This document shows positions 50,907 to 60,115 of a DNA stretch of 64,000 bases, piece after piece. The notes beneath the pieces are model-generated. The model saw only the letters and a program-made list of their open reading frames with translations. It searched no databases and had not been told where the DNA came from. Origin of the DNA: Pigmentiphaga kullae (GTDB lineage: Bacteria > Pseudomonadota > Gammaproteobacteria > Burkholderiales > Burkholderiaceae_B); assembly GCF_004216695.1 (NCBI RefSeq), contig NZ_SGXC01000001.1, positions 1,302,001 to 1,366,000 on the forward strand, read 5' to 3'. Both the position numbers and the translations under genes were made by a program. Each line of letters begins with the position of its first letter. Position 1 is the stretch's first letter.

Positions 50907-51941
50907 TCAGCGGCCGAACGACTTGTCGAATACTTCGCGAAAGCGCGTCCGCTCGATGATGCCGCGGTAGCGTTCGTAGTCGGCCTTGACCATGCCGGCG
51001 AAGACCTCGGGCGTCACCTGCTCGGGCTCGAAGCCGAGATTGGCCAGCGCCTGCTGTCCCTGGCTGGAGCCGGTGATCGCGTTCATCGCCGTGTTCATCC
51101 GTTCCAGCACCGGGGCCGGCGTGCCGGCCAGCATGAAGACGCCCAGCCAGTCCTGGAACACGATGTCCTTGTAGCCCAGCTCGCCGGTGGTCGGGATATC
51201 GGGCAGGAAGCGCGACCGCTTGCTGCCGGTTACCGCCAGCACCCGGATGGCGCCCGCCTGCTGCTGCGCAATGGCGCTGGCGACGGGGAGGATGATGGCC
51301 GGCACGTGGCCGCCCAGCAGGTCCTGCAGGGCCGGGGCATCGCCCTTGTACGAGACGTTGTCGAGCTTGACGCCGGCGGCCTGCGAGAAACTCGTGCCCA
51401 CCAGGTGCTGGCTCGATCCGGTCTGCGCGGCATATAGCGCCCGGTCGGGATGGTCGCGGCACCACTGAAGGTAGTCGGCCAGCGTCTTCACGCCGGCCGG
51501 GACGGCGGGGCCGACCGCGAAGGTCATCATCGACCGCCCCGCGACGCCCACGGGGGCGAAGTCGCGCAGGGGGTCGTAGGGCAGGGTGGAGACGACGTGA
51601 GGCGAGATCACGATGGGATAGGCAGGCGACAAGAACATCAGGCTGCCGTCGCGGATGCCGCTGTTCTTGACGTGGGCGTAGGCGATGGCGCCGCCCGCGC
51701 CGGCCTTGTTCTCGACGATCAAGCGGTCGGCGTAGCGTCCGGTCAGGCCTTCGGAGAACATCCGGGCCAGTTTGTCGGTAGCCCCGCCGGGCGGCGAACC
51801 GACCAGCATGGTGGCCTGCGGCAGCGCCGTGGCGGCCCATGCCTTGCGCGCCGACGCGGCGCAGCACAGGCCCGCCGCCGAAATCAGCAGGAACCGGCGG
51901 CGCGCCTCGTTCCGGCCTTTGTCCACTGCGCTCATTGCCAT
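50907..51941 (-). CDS. Bug receptor with twin-arginine-like signal
   Basis: A 344-residue receptor, slightly longer than the others because of its N-terminus. The signal ARRRFLLISAAG resembles a Tat signal and ends near ARKAWA (residue 36). The loop motif is GSPPGGATDKLA. Export already folded would be unusual for a Bug protein; a Sec signal with a basic n-region is the simpler alternative. It lies between the enolase-superfamily and TauD-type genes with 33-bp gaps on both sides. Confidence 0.88.
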   Translation of the reverse strand: MAMSAVDKGRNEARRRFLLISAAGLCCAASARKAWAATALPQATMLVGSPPGGATDKLARMFSEGLTGRYADRLIVENKAGAGGAIAYAHVKNSGIRDGSLMFLSPAYPIVISPHVVSTLPYDPLRDFAPVGVAGRSMMTFAVGPAVPAGVKTLADYLQWCRDHPDRALYAAQTGSSQHLVGTSFSQAAGVKLDNVSYKGDAPALQDLLGGHVPAIILPVASAIAQQQAGAIRVLAVTGSKRSRFLPDIPTTGELGYKDIVFQDWLGVFMLAGTPAPVLERMNTAMNAITGSSQGQQALANLGFEPEQVTPEVFAGMVKADYERYRGIIERTRFREVFDKSFGR

Positions 51942-51974
51942 GATGTCGTCTCCTTTGATCGGGCCATCGGGCCG

Positions 51975-53156
51975 CTACGCCGACGCATCGGCGGCGTGCG
52001 CCCGGGCCACTTCCTCGTCGATATCGGCGCCCCAGCCGGGGCCTTCGGGCAGCACGAAGTTGCCGTCCCGCATCGTCCAGGGCCGGGTCAGCAGTTCCCG
52101 GCGCCACGGCACTTCGTCTTCGTCGTACTCCAGGAAACGCAGGTTGGGGACGACGGCGCAGAAATGGGCGCTCATCAGCGATCCCAGCGGGCCGTGGGAG
52201 TTGTGCGCGGCCACGTTGATCTCGCAGGCGTCCAGCAGCGCGGCCATCTTCACCGACTCGGCCATGCCGTTGAACACCACGTCGACGATGCCCACGTCCA
52301 CCGCCTGCGCATCCAGGTAGGGTTTCAGGGCGCGCCGGCCCAACACGGTCTCCAGCGACGCGATGGGCGTGGACGTGGTGCGGCGGATCAGGCCCAGCGC
52401 GTCCGGATAGTGGCTGTCCATCTCCAGCCAGGTCAGGGCCAGCGGTTCGACCGCGCGGGCCAGCCGGCGCAGGCCCTCGGTCTTGTAGTTGAAGTTCAGG
52501 TCCATCATCAGGCCCATGCCGGGGCCGCCGCCTTCGCGCAGCGCGGCAAGCTGGTCGACGACGCGCTGCTCGATGGCATGGTCGATGTTCAGCTCGAACG
52601 CGCCCGTGCCCCGGCCTATGGTCGCCGGCTTGCCGTCCTGGAACACCAGGAGGTTGGTCTTGAGCGCCCGGAAGCCGCGCCGCGCGGCTTCTTCTGCCAG
52701 CCGTTTCAGGTCGTCCAGCCTGCGCACGGGGGCCTGTCCGATGACGCGCTCGAACAGGTCCAGGTTGCGCGCCCGGTACATGCCGAAGTGCGACCAGTAG
52801 ACGGGCAGCTCGCTGCGCAGGGCGCCGCCGAACAACTCGCATACCGGGATGCCCAGGGCCTTGGCCTTCAGGTCCAGGCAGGCGTTCTCGTAGGCGCCGA
52901 TGGCCAGCGCCTGCAGGCCGCCGGCGGTCATCTGGGTCAGGGCATAGAGCCGGGCCGACAGGCGTCCGACGCCGCGCGGGTCTTCGCCCATGACCAGGTC
53001 GGCCATGCCGCGCACCACCGAGGCCAGTCCGCGCCGGCCGCGCGACTGGTTGAATTCGGACCAGCCGACCAGGCCGTCGTCGGTCGTCAGCTTCAGGAAC
53101 GACCAGTCGTCCCAGCCGCCATCCACGTGGAATTGCTCGACCCGGGCGATCTTCAT
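51975..53156 (-). CDS. Mandelate racemase/muconate lactonizing enzyme family protein
   Basis: A 393-residue enolase-superfamily enzyme. The barrel carries K166 (FRALKTN), metal ligands D219 (MMDLNFNY), E245 (LEMDSHYP) and E269 (ASLETVLG), and histidines at 318-321 (AAHNSHG). All metal ligands are intact. It should abstract the alpha proton of a carboxylate and eliminate water or isomerise. The ATG overlaps the stop of the 2-hydroxyacid dehydrogenase gene by 4 bp. A sugar acid or hydroxy acid substrate is likely. Confidence 0.92.
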   Translation of the reverse strand: MKIARVEQFHVDGGWDDWSFLKLTTDDGLVGWSEFNQSRGRRGLASVVRGMADLVMGEDPRGVGRLSARLYALTQMTAGGLQALAIGAYENACLDLKAKALGIPVCELFGGALRSELPVYWSHFGMYRARNLDLFERVIGQAPVRRLDDLKRLAEEAARRGFRALKTNLLVFQDGKPATIGRGTGAFELNIDHAIEQRVVDQLAALREGGGPGMGLMMDLNFNYKTEGLRRLARAVEPLALTWLEMDSHYPDALGLIRRTTSTPIASLETVLGRRALKPYLDAQAVDVGIVDVVFNGMAESVKMAALLDACEINVAAHNSHGPLGSLMSAHFCAVVPNLRFLEYDEDEVPWRRELLTRPWTMRDGNFVLPEGPGWGADIDEEVARAHAADASA

Positions 53157-54109
53157 GACTTGAGCTGGTGCAGGAGGGGTTCGCCGCGCATGAACCGCCG
53201 CAGGTTCTCGCCGACCACCTCGGCGATGCGCCGGCCGGTGTGGATGCTGCCGGCGCCGGCGGTGTGCGGGGAGATGAACAGATTGGGGGCCTGCCACAGC
53301 GGATCGGCCGCCGGCAGGGGTTCGGGCTCGGTGACGTCGATGAAGGCCCCGCGCAGGCGACCGGTTTCCAGCGCCGTACGCAGCGCGGCCTGGTCGACGG
53401 TTTCGCCGCGCGACAGGTTGATGAGGAGCGCGCCCGGCTTGATCGCGGCGAAGCGCCGCGCGTCCATGATGTGGCGGGTGGCGGGCAGCGCGGCGATGCA
53501 CACGGCCACGACGTCGGCTTCGGCCAACACGTCGTCCAGCGCCTCCATGGGACGCATCTCGGCCAGCGGGCTGGAGGTCAGCGACCGGGACAGGCCCACG
53601 ATCTTCATGTCGAAGCCGGCCGCGCGGCGAGCCAGTTGCGCGCCGATGTTGCCGAAGCCCACGATGGCCAGCGTCTTGCCCTCCATCGACACCAGCGGAG
53701 GATCGAAGGCCTTGTTCCATTCGTGGCGCAGCGAGCGGTCGCAGATGGCCGGGATGCGGCGGGCCATGGCCAGGATCATGGCCATTCCGTGCTCGGCCAC
53801 GGCCGGCGCCACGGCGCCGCCCTGGTTGGTGATGACGACGCCCGGCGGCACGCCATGGGCCAGCAGGCCGGCCGCGCCGGCCGACAGCAGCTGTACCCAG
53901 CGCACCTTGCTGCCGGGCTGCCTCATCGCCTCGGCGATGGCCCGGCCCGGCGCGCCGCGCGGATCGGACAGGACCAGGGCGTCGGCCTGGGCGGCCAGCG
54001 GCGCGACGTCGGCCAGGTCCTCGCAGATCACCAGGTCCAGGTCGTGGAAGGCCTTCAATGCGCGTTGCACCGGTTCGCGCGCGATCGTGGTGCTGAAGAT
54101 GACTCGCAT
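53153..54109 (-). CDS. D-isomer 2-hydroxyacid dehydrogenase family protein
   Basis: A 318-residue NAD(P)-dependent reductase of 2-oxoacids. The nucleotide-binding motif is GFGNIG at 151-156. The catalytic set is R234 (INLSRGETVD), E263 (DVTEPEPLP) and H282 (ISPHTAGAG). The ATG at 54109 lies 2 bp after the upstream gene's stop. Paired with the dehydratase-type enolase enzyme downstream, it could interconvert a 2-oxoacid and hydroxyacid in the same route. Confidence 0.92.
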   Translation of the reverse strand: MRVIFSTTIAREPVQRALKAFHDLDLVICEDLADVAPLAAQADALVLSDPRGAPGRAIAEAMRQPGSKVRWVQLLSAGAAGLLAHGVPPGVVITNQGGAVAPAVAEHGMAMILAMARRIPAICDRSLRHEWNKAFDPPLVSMEGKTLAIVGFGNIGAQLARRAAGFDMKIVGLSRSLTSSPLAEMRPMEALDDVLAEADVVAVCIAALPATRHIMDARRFAAIKPGALLINLSRGETVDQAALRTALETGRLRGAFIDVTEPEPLPAADPLWQAPNLFISPHTAGAGSIHTGRRIAEVVGENLRRFMRGEPLLHQLKS

Positions 54110-54111
54110 GG

Positions 54112-55116
54112 TCAGGCGGCTCCGGAGGAAAGTCGTTCGCGATAGACGCGGGCATAGGCCGCGCCGCGCACGCCGAATTCGGGGGCGACGGGGCGTCCAT
54201 GGGGAACCGTCAGCCACAGACGCAGCAGCAGGCGCCTGTGCCGCGCGTCGTCCTCGAACTCGGTGCGCGAGTGCAGGTTGGTGAAGTTGTGCCAGAGCAG
54301 GATCTCGCCCGGGGCCAGCATGAAGCGCAGCGCCAGGTCCTCGCGTTCGGCGGTCCGCGAGAATGCTTCCAGCGCCTCGGCCAGCCGGCCGGGCAGGGGC
54401 GTACCCTTCTGCCGGGCGGCTTCGCGCATGAAGCTGCCCGCGTACATGCAGCTGACCTGGCCGTCCACGCAGCAGAAGACCGGGATCTTCTCGTCGGTGA
54501 CCGGCTTGCTGCCCAGCCGGGCCTCGGGAATGGCTAGGTAATAGCCTTCGTACAGGGCCGGCAGCAGGTCGGGATGCTCGCGCAGCAGCGCATTGTGGAT
54601 GGCCAGCGAACTGACCAGCGCGCTCTGCCCGCCGTGTGCCGCCGAGCGTATGCATTGCAGGCCGACGACTTCGTACGAGTCGGTGTGCATCACCAGCTCG
54701 CCCGCGCTGCGATAGCCGCGCGCGACCGGATCCTTGTCGTCGCGTTCGACCCGGCCCAGCCTGTCGCCGGCATGGCTTTGCACGGCGGCCTCGCCCAGGT
54801 GCGTGCCCAGCGCCCAGTAGATGCGCTCCAGCCGTTCGGGACCGTGGCGGGCCGGATCCAGTCCGGTCAGCAGCACCGCGCCGCGTCCGCGCATGATGGT
54901 CTCGCGCAGTTCGCCCAGCAGCGCCACCAGCGCGGGCTGGCTGACGTCGTCGCGCGCGACGGCCTGCGGCGCCTTGCCGGCGGTCTGGTCCAGCAGCCGG
55001 GACAGGGCGTCCAGCTCGGCCTGGCTGAACGGACGTTCCAGGGCCCGGCGGCTGCCCAGTTCGCGCGCAGTCCAGGCGGCGGGGTGGTCGATGAAAGTCT
55101 GGCAGATCGGTGTCAT
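54112..55116 (-). CDS. TauD/TfdA-like dioxygenase, second copy
   Basis: A 334-residue protein of the TauD-like group, longer than the TauD gene at 50070 and clearly different. The HxD motif is H144-D146 (LVMHTDSYEV). The distal histidine is near 302 in LHSRTEFEDD or slightly later, with arginines in RHRRLLLRLWL. It has the long N-terminal helical region seen in gamma-butyrobetaine-like and Asn/Arg oxygenase families. AGGAG lies 6 bp before the ATG. It is directly downstream of the ABC binding-protein gene. Substrate unknown. Confidence 0.87.
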   Translation of the reverse strand: MTPICQTFIDHPAAWTARELGSRRALERPFSQAELDALSRLLDQTAGKAPQAVARDDVSQPALVALLGELRETIMRGRGAVLLTGLDPARHGPERLERIYWALGTHLGEAAVQSHAGDRLGRVERDDKDPVARGYRSAGELVMHTDSYEVVGLQCIRSAAHGGQSALVSSLAIHNALLREHPDLLPALYEGYYLAIPEARLGSKPVTDEKIPVFCCVDGQVSCMYAGSFMREAARQKGTPLPGRLAEALEAFSRTAEREDLALRFMLAPGEILLWHNFTNLHSRTEFEDDARHRRLLLRLWLTVPHGRPVAPEFGVRGAAYARVYRERLSSGAA

Positions 55117-55142
55117 GGCGCCTCCTTCCGCGTCGTGGCAGT

Positions 55143-56195
55143 TCAGTGGGCGACGCCCAGGGCCTTGGCCAGGGCACGCTTGCGTTCCTCGGGCACGTTG
55201 AAGCGCATCTCCACGCCTTCGCGCACGGCGATGCAGCCGCGGCTGTTGTCCGGCGCCATCGCCAGCGAGGTGGGGCTGATCGAGCAGGTCAGCTTGAGCG
55301 CCTCTTCCGACAGCAGCCAGTTCAGGTAGAGGCGCGCCGCGTTCGGATGCGGGGCGTCCGCGACGATGGCGATGCTGCGGGGCGACACGATGGCCGGCCC
55401 TTCCAGGTACTGGACGGCGATGGGCGCCTTCTTCTCCAGCAGCCGGGCGGAGAAGGACGCGAAGGTGGGCGCGTTGAAGATGTAGGCGCCCGCCGCCACC
55501 ATCTGCGCGCCCGAGGCGCCGCTTTGCGTGATCTTGTAGTTCTGCCCGGCCAGCTTGCGCAGCAGCTCCATGCCCTGGGCCCGTTCGACGGCATCGAGCC
55601 AGCCCATGTAGTTGTCGGCCACCTGCGGGTCGGTCAGCAGGAACCTGCCTTTCCATTTCGGATCGGCCAGGTCGGACCAGGTCTTGGGAACGTCCTGCGG
55701 TTTCAGCTGTTCGGTGTTGTAGGCCAGCGCGACGAGGTCGGTGGTCCAGACGAAATGCTTGCCGGCCGTGCGGAAGTCCGGCCACTTGCCCAGGTTGGGC
55801 AGCACCGACTTGTCGACGTTGGCGAAGCGCTCGGGACGCTGTTCGAACGGCACGGGGGAACTGACGCTGACGATGTCCGCCCGCACGTCCTTGGCGTCGT
55901 ACTCGGTGGAGAAGCGCTGCATCAGCGGGCCGGTGGGAAAGCGGATGAAGCCGCCCTTGATGCCGTAGCGCTTCTCGAAGGCGGCAAGCAGCGTCTTGCT
56001 CTGGTTCTCGTCCGACGAGGAATAGATCATGAGCTGCCCTTCGGCCTGGGCGGCCTTGACGAGGGCGGCGGGCTGTTCCACGTCCTGTGTTCCCTGCGCC
56101 GCCGCCGGCTGGAACAGGGCCAGGGCGGCGCCCAGGGCGAGTCCGCCGGCGGCGCGCGGAAACAGGCGGGCAAGGGTGGATGCGGAGTCCGGCAT
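55143..56195 (-). CDS. ABC transporter periplasmic substrate-binding protein (family 1, Fe(III)/AEP-like)
   Basis: A 350-residue periplasmic binding protein with a signal peptide ending near PAAAQ (residue 34). Features are LMIYSSSDENQSKTLLAAFE, GGFIRFPTGPLMQRF and VSSPVPFEQR, as in the AfuA/FutA and 2-aminoethylphosphonate binding families. The conserved tyrosine pair of ferric-binding proteins is not obvious, which favours an organic ligand. AAGGAG lies before the ATG at 56195. It is followed by the TauD-like gene after 26 bp. Confidence 0.88.
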   Translation of the reverse strand: MPDSASTLARLFPRAAGGLALGAALALFQPAAAQGTQDVEQPAALVKAAQAEGQLMIYSSSDENQSKTLLAAFEKRYGIKGGFIRFPTGPLMQRFSTEYDAKDVRADIVSVSSPVPFEQRPERFANVDKSVLPNLGKWPDFRTAGKHFVWTTDLVALAYNTEQLKPQDVPKTWSDLADPKWKGRFLLTDPQVADNYMGWLDAVERAQGMELLRKLAGQNYKITQSGASGAQMVAAGAYIFNAPTFASFSARLLEKKAPIAVQYLEGPAIVSPRSIAIVADAPHPNAARLYLNWLLSEEALKLTCSISPTSLAMAPDNSRGCIAVREGVEMRFNVPEERKRALAKALGVAH

Positions 56196-56224
56196 GATCG
56201 TGTCTCCTTCCTGAAGGAATGCCG

Positions 56225-57961
56225 CTAGGCGGTCGCGGAGCGGGCGAAACGAGGGCGCCCCAACAGCAGCACGGCGGACACGGCGATGGCCGAGACGATG
56301 CCGATGATGCTGCCGATGGCGGCGAGCTGCGAATAGGTGCCGTTGTCGAACAGCGTGAGGATCAGGTAGCCGATGACCGGGTTGCGCGGGCCCGACAGGA
56401 TCGCCGCCGCGTTCAGTTCGCCCAGCACCAGCGCGAAGATCGAGGCCCAGCCCGCCGCGAGGCCGGGCAGGATCAGCGGCAGCTGGACGGCGCGGAACGT
56501 GCGCGTGGGCGAGGCGCCGAATATGCGCGAGGCTTCGGTCAATTGATTGCCGACCTGCTGCACCGACGCTTCGGAAGCGATCGAGGCCGTGGGCAGGTAG
56601 ATGGCCACGTAGGCCAGCAGCAGGATCAGCCAGGTGCCGCCCAGGCGCAAGGGCGCGAAGCCGAAGGCCACGAGCACGCCCACCGCGAAGACGATGTGCG
56701 GGATGGCGGCGGGCACCTTGGTGACGATGCCCAGCGCCTGTTCGCGCCGGCCGCCGGCGTGGCGCGCCACCACGGCGATCAGCCCCGCGGCCAGGACCGC
56801 GGCGGTGGCGGCGCAGATGGCCAGCATCGTGCTGTTCCAGATCGCGTCGCGCGCCGCGGACGAGGCGCCGAATTCCGCGAAGTTGTCGAACGCGAGATCG
56901 GCCAGCACGATGCGCGAACGCCAGAACGGCTGCAGCGCGACCACGATCAGCGCCAGCAGCGGCAGCACCGAGGTCAGCAGCACGTACAGCAGCACGGCCA
57001 GCCGGGCCGGCCAGCGCCAGCCGCCCAGCGCCAGCAGGTTGGGGCGCACGCCCATCCCGCCTATCTGCGCATGTCCGGTGCGCGCGGCGATGCGCCGCTG
57101 AAGCAGCCAGATCGAGGCGATCACCACCATCAACAGCAGCCCGATGATGACGGCCTGCGAGGTCTTGGGCGGATAGGAAAAATTCAGCAGGCGGTAGATG
57201 TAGACCGATAGCACCTCGATGCGCGCGGCGCTGCCTATCAGTGCCGCGATCGAATACAGGCCGATGCTGGAGATGACGCAGACCAGCACCGACGAGCCCA
57301 CGGCATGGCGGATGGCCGGCAGCGAGACCTGCGCGAAGCAGCGCAGGCGGCCCTTGCCGCACATGCGTGCCGCTTCTTCCAGGCTCGGGTCCAGGCCGCT
57401 GAACGCGGCGGCGGCGATGACGTACACGTGAGGCACCGCCCACAGCGCGTACAGGAAGATCAGGCCGGCCCAGCTCTGGATGGCGACCCGGTCGGCCTCG
57501 ACGGCGATGCCCGCCGCCTGCATTGCCTCGATCAGCGGGCGCGCCAGGAAGCCGGCGCGCGGGTCGGCCAGGAACAGCCAGCCTATGGCCATGGCGACCG
57601 GGGGCAGCAGGAGCGGGATGACCGGCAGCAGGCGGGACAGGCTGCCCCAGCGGGCATCCGTGCGCTCGATCAGCCACGCGAAGAACACTCCCACGGGCAC
57701 GCCGATCACGGTCGTCGTGGCGGCCAGGATGACGGTGTTGCGCACGGCCGCGAGCAGGCCGGGGGCGGACAGCGTGTCGGCCCACAAGGCCCAGTCCGGG
57801 TGGCCGCCGGGCGCGACGGCGCGCACGACGATCAGGATGATGGGATAGAAGACGATTGCGCCCAGCGCCAGCAGCAGCGGCGCCATCAGCCAGGCGGCCG
57901 GCACGCGGTAGCGAGCGCGGGCGGCCGGCCGCGCAAGCTCCTGGGCCATGTAGGCGCTCAT
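56225..57961 (-). CDS. ABC transporter permease, fused two-domain (AfuB/PhnV-like)
   Basis: A 578-residue inner-membrane permease with two homologous halves, each ending in an EAA loop: SLEEAARMCGKGRLRCF near 230 and LTEASRIFGASPTRTF near 495. About twelve transmembrane segments are predicted by eye. One polypeptide therefore supplies both membrane parts. The ATG at 57961 overlaps the ATPase stop (ATGA); 57949 is an alternative start. Confidence 0.92.
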   Translation of the reverse strand: MSAYMAQELARPAARARYRVPAAWLMAPLLLALGAIVFYPIILIVVRAVAPGGHPDWALWADTLSAPGLLAAVRNTVILAATTTVIGVPVGVFFAWLIERTDARWGSLSRLLPVIPLLLPPVAMAIGWLFLADPRAGFLARPLIEAMQAAGIAVEADRVAIQSWAGLIFLYALWAVPHVYVIAAAAFSGLDPSLEEAARMCGKGRLRCFAQVSLPAIRHAVGSSVLVCVISSIGLYSIAALIGSAARIEVLSVYIYRLLNFSYPPKTSQAVIIGLLLMVVIASIWLLQRRIAARTGHAQIGGMGVRPNLLALGGWRWPARLAVLLYVLLTSVLPLLALIVVALQPFWRSRIVLADLAFDNFAEFGASSAARDAIWNSTMLAICAATAAVLAAGLIAVVARHAGGRREQALGIVTKVPAAIPHIVFAVGVLVAFGFAPLRLGGTWLILLLAYVAIYLPTASIASEASVQQVGNQLTEASRIFGASPTRTFRAVQLPLILPGLAAGWASIFALVLGELNAAAILSGPRNPVIGYLILTLFDNGTYSQLAAIGSIIGIVSAIAVSAVLLLGRPRFARSATA

Positions 57962-59115
57962 GCCGGGAACCATCGCAGCCCGTCGGTGGGCAGGGTGACG
58001 TCGATCGCATCGCCTAGCCGCACGGGCGCGCCCATCGGTCCGCGTCCCGCGGTCCAGGCCGTCATGGCGATGCCGGCGATCTCGAAACGCAGTTCCTGGC
58101 GGGCGCCGAAATAGATGGCGTCCCGCACGATGCCGGAGAAGCGCGGCCCGCCAGCGGGGGGCGCCGATCCGGCGGGCACGACGGCGATGCGTTCCGGCCG
58201 TATCGTCAGCCATCCCGCGTCGCCCGGCCGGGCGCCCGGAGGCACGCCGGCCACGGGCAGGCTGCCCAGCGGCGTGGAAACGGTCGCGCCGTTGCCGGCG
58301 ACCGTTTCCACCCGGCCCTGCACGCGGTTGATTTCGCCGACGAACTCGGCCACGTACAGCGAGGCGGGGTGCTCGTAGACCTCGCGCCCGCTGGCCAGCT
58401 GGGTGATGCGGCCGCTCTCCATCACCGCCAGGGTGTCGGCCAGCTCCATGGCCTCTTCCTGGTCGTGGGTGACGTAGATGCCGGAGAAGTCCGCCTGCGC
58501 CTTCAGTTCCCGCAGTTCGCGGCGCAGCCGCCGCCTGACCTTGGCATCGATGTTGGACAGCGGTTCGTCGAACAGCATCACCGATGGCGAACCGACCAGG
58601 GCGCGCGCCAGCGCCACGCGCTGCTGCTGCCCGCCGCTCAGTTCGCCGGGGTAGCGGTGGTCCAGCCCCGCCACGCCCAGGCGTTCCAGCACGTCGGCCA
58701 CGCGCGCCCGCACGTCGTCCTTGCCCATGCCCTCGAGCGAGGCCAGCGGGTAGGCCACGTTCTGGAACACCGTCATGTGAGGCCACAATGCGTACGACTG
58801 GAACATCATGCCGATGTGGCGATGCTCGGGCGCGACGAACACCTTGTCGCGCGACGAATAGACCGTGCGGCCGTTGATCCGGATCTCGCCCCGCGCCGGC
58901 TGTTCCAGCCCGGCGATGCAGCGCAGCAGGGTCGTCTTGCCGCAGCCGCTGGGGCCCAGCAGCACCACCAGTTCGCCCCGCCGCACGGCAAGGTCCACGC
59001 CATCCACCGCCAGCACGCCGCCATGTCCCTTCCGGTCGCCCGGATAGGTCTTGGTCAGCCCGCTGACTCGTACGATCGCATCGCTCCCGGCAGGGAGTCC
59101 TGTCGCTGAGGCCAA
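57958..59115 (-). CDS. ABC transporter ATP-binding protein (PotA/FbpC type)
   Basis: A 385-residue ATPase: Walker A GPSGCGKTT at 54-62, signature LSGGQQQR, Walker B VMLFDEP, and a C-terminal regulatory OB-type (TOBE) domain from about 280. The start is a TTG at 59115 preceded by GGAGGAAG. It is the first gene of the nine-kb operon and faces the iclR gene across 146 bp of AT-rich, palindrome-bearing DNA. Confidence 0.93.
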   Translation of the reverse strand: MASATGLPAGSDAIVRVSGLTKTYPGDRKGHGGVLAVDGVDLAVRRGELVVLLGPSGCGKTTLLRCIAGLEQPARGEIRINGRTVYSSRDKVFVAPEHRHIGMMFQSYALWPHMTVFQNVAYPLASLEGMGKDDVRARVADVLERLGVAGLDHRYPGELSGGQQQRVALARALVGSPSVMLFDEPLSNIDAKVRRRLRRELRELKAQADFSGIYVTHDQEEAMELADTLAVMESGRITQLASGREVYEHPASLYVAEFVGEINRVQGRVETVAGNGATVSTPLGSLPVAGVPPGARPGDAGWLTIRPERIAVVPAGSAPPAGGPRFSGIVRDAIYFGARQELRFEIAGIAMTAWTAGRGPMGAPVRLGDAIDVTLPTDGLRWFPA

Positions 59116-59174
59116 GGTGTCTTCCTCCAGATCGGGTGTCGCGCTACAGTCGCCACCAGTCTTTTTGGTTGTTT

Positions 59175-59211
59175 GTTCAATCTATCACGAAAACAAAAAA
59201 ATATTGAACAG
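59175..59211. promoter_or_regulatory. Long-spaced inverted repeat, IclR-type operator
   Basis: TGTTCAAT (59175-59182) and ATTGAACA (59204-59211) are perfect 8-bp arms 21 bases apart, in a block far richer in A and T than its surroundings. It lies between the ABC operon and iclR and would be reached by two bound dimers or one tetramer of the IclR protein. Confidence 0.6.
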
Positions 59212-59253
59212 AAAAAATAAAAAATGGCTTTGATGGTGTAAATTTAGACTATC

Positions 59254-59270
59254 TGTCCAAAATGTGGACA
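59254..59270. promoter_or_regulatory. Short inverted repeat over the first iclR start codon
   Basis: TGTCCA and TGGACA, 6-bp perfect arms with spacer AAATG, cover the ATG at 59262. The half-site resembles TGTTCA of the upstream repeat. It suggests that transcription is blocked here by the regulator itself and that translation may begin downstream at GTG 59283. Confidence 0.5.
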
Positions 59271-60074
59271 AAGGAAGGAAGTGTGTCAGCAGTCACAGGC
59301 AAGATCCAAGGCGACCGGAGCCAGGGCGAAGACGCCACGCCCAGCGCCGTCAAGACACTGGGCAAGGCCCTGACCGTGCTCGAAGCGGTGGCGCAGTGCG
59401 AACATCCGCCCACCGTGGGCGAGCTGGCGGCGGTGGTGGGGCTGGCGCGGCCGACCGTGCACCGGCTGGTCCAGACGCTGGTCGGCACCGGCTTTCTGCA
59501 GCAGAACGCCAACGATGCCCGGGTCAGCATCGGCTTCGCCGTGCTGCCCCTGGCGTCCTCGCTGCTGGACAACAACCGGCTCAGGCTGGAGGCCCTGCCG
59601 CACCTGCAGGCCCTGGCCCAGAAGATGAACGAGCGGGTCAACCTGGGCATCCTGCACAGGGGTCAGGTGCTGATCATCGGCGGCACCGAGAAACCCAACC
59701 TGCCCACCATCTATTCGCGCTTCGGCCGTTCGGTGCCGCTGCATTGCTGCGCGCTGGGCAAGGCCATGCTCGCGTTCATGCCGCCCGACCAGGCGCGCGC
59801 GCTGCTCGAGGCGCGCCCCATGGTCGCGCGCGCGCCCAACACGATCACGACCATCCCCGCCATGGAAAAGGAACTAGCCGCCATCCGCGAGCGCGGCTAT
59901 TCGACCGAGCAGGGCGAGAACTCGCCCACGTCCAACTGCATAGGCGTGCCGCTGCTGGATCGCAACGATTTCCCGGTGGGCGCGCTCAGCGTAAGCGGGC
60001 GCTCGATGGAAGCCCTGAAGAAGGATGCCGGCGAGGCGCTGGCCACGGCGGAGCTGATTTCGCACCTGCTCTAG
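59262..60074 (+). CDS. IclR family transcriptional regulator
   Basis: A regulator of 270 residues from ATG 59262, or 263 from GTG 59283; the latter has AAGGAAGG directly upstream and lies clear of the operator, so it may be the true start. The DNA-binding domain is VKTLGKALTVLEAVAQCEHP with VGLARPTVHRLVQTL. The effector domain includes GRSVPLHCCALGKAMLAF and STEQGENSPTSNCIGVPLLD. It is divergent from the ABC/dioxygenase operon and 41 bp upstream of an enolase-superfamily gene, so it probably controls both. Confidence 0.9.
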   Translation: MWTKEGSVSAVTGKIQGDRSQGEDATPSAVKTLGKALTVLEAVAQCEHPPTVGELAAVVGLARPTVHRLVQTLVGTGFLQQNANDARVSIGFAVLPLASSLLDNNRLRLEALPHLQALAQKMNERVNLGILHRGQVLIIGGTEKPNLPTIYSRFGRSVPLHCCALGKAMLAFMPPDQARALLEARPMVARAPNTITTIPAMEKELAAIRERGYSTEQGENSPTSNCIGVPLLDRNDFPVGALSVSGRSMEALKKDAGEALATAELISHLL

Positions 60075-60115
60075 GCCCGTGTTCCGGTCCGGGGCGATCA
60101 CCAAGGAGTGCCTGC

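Noticed and set aside
50907-51941. Bug protein as a genuine Tat substrate
   Set aside because: The RRRFLL stretch is suggestive, but Bug proteins bind no cofactor and basic n-regions are common in Sec signals; left as a remark only.
53153-55177. A single 674-codon minus-strand frame suggesting a fusion of dioxygenase and dehydrogenase
   Set aside because: The N-terminal part is out-of-phase sequence of the TauD-like gene. The dehydrogenase has its own ATG at 54109 and a normal N-terminus. The same applies to the 741-codon frame over 51975-54200 and the 955-codon frame over 55143-58010.
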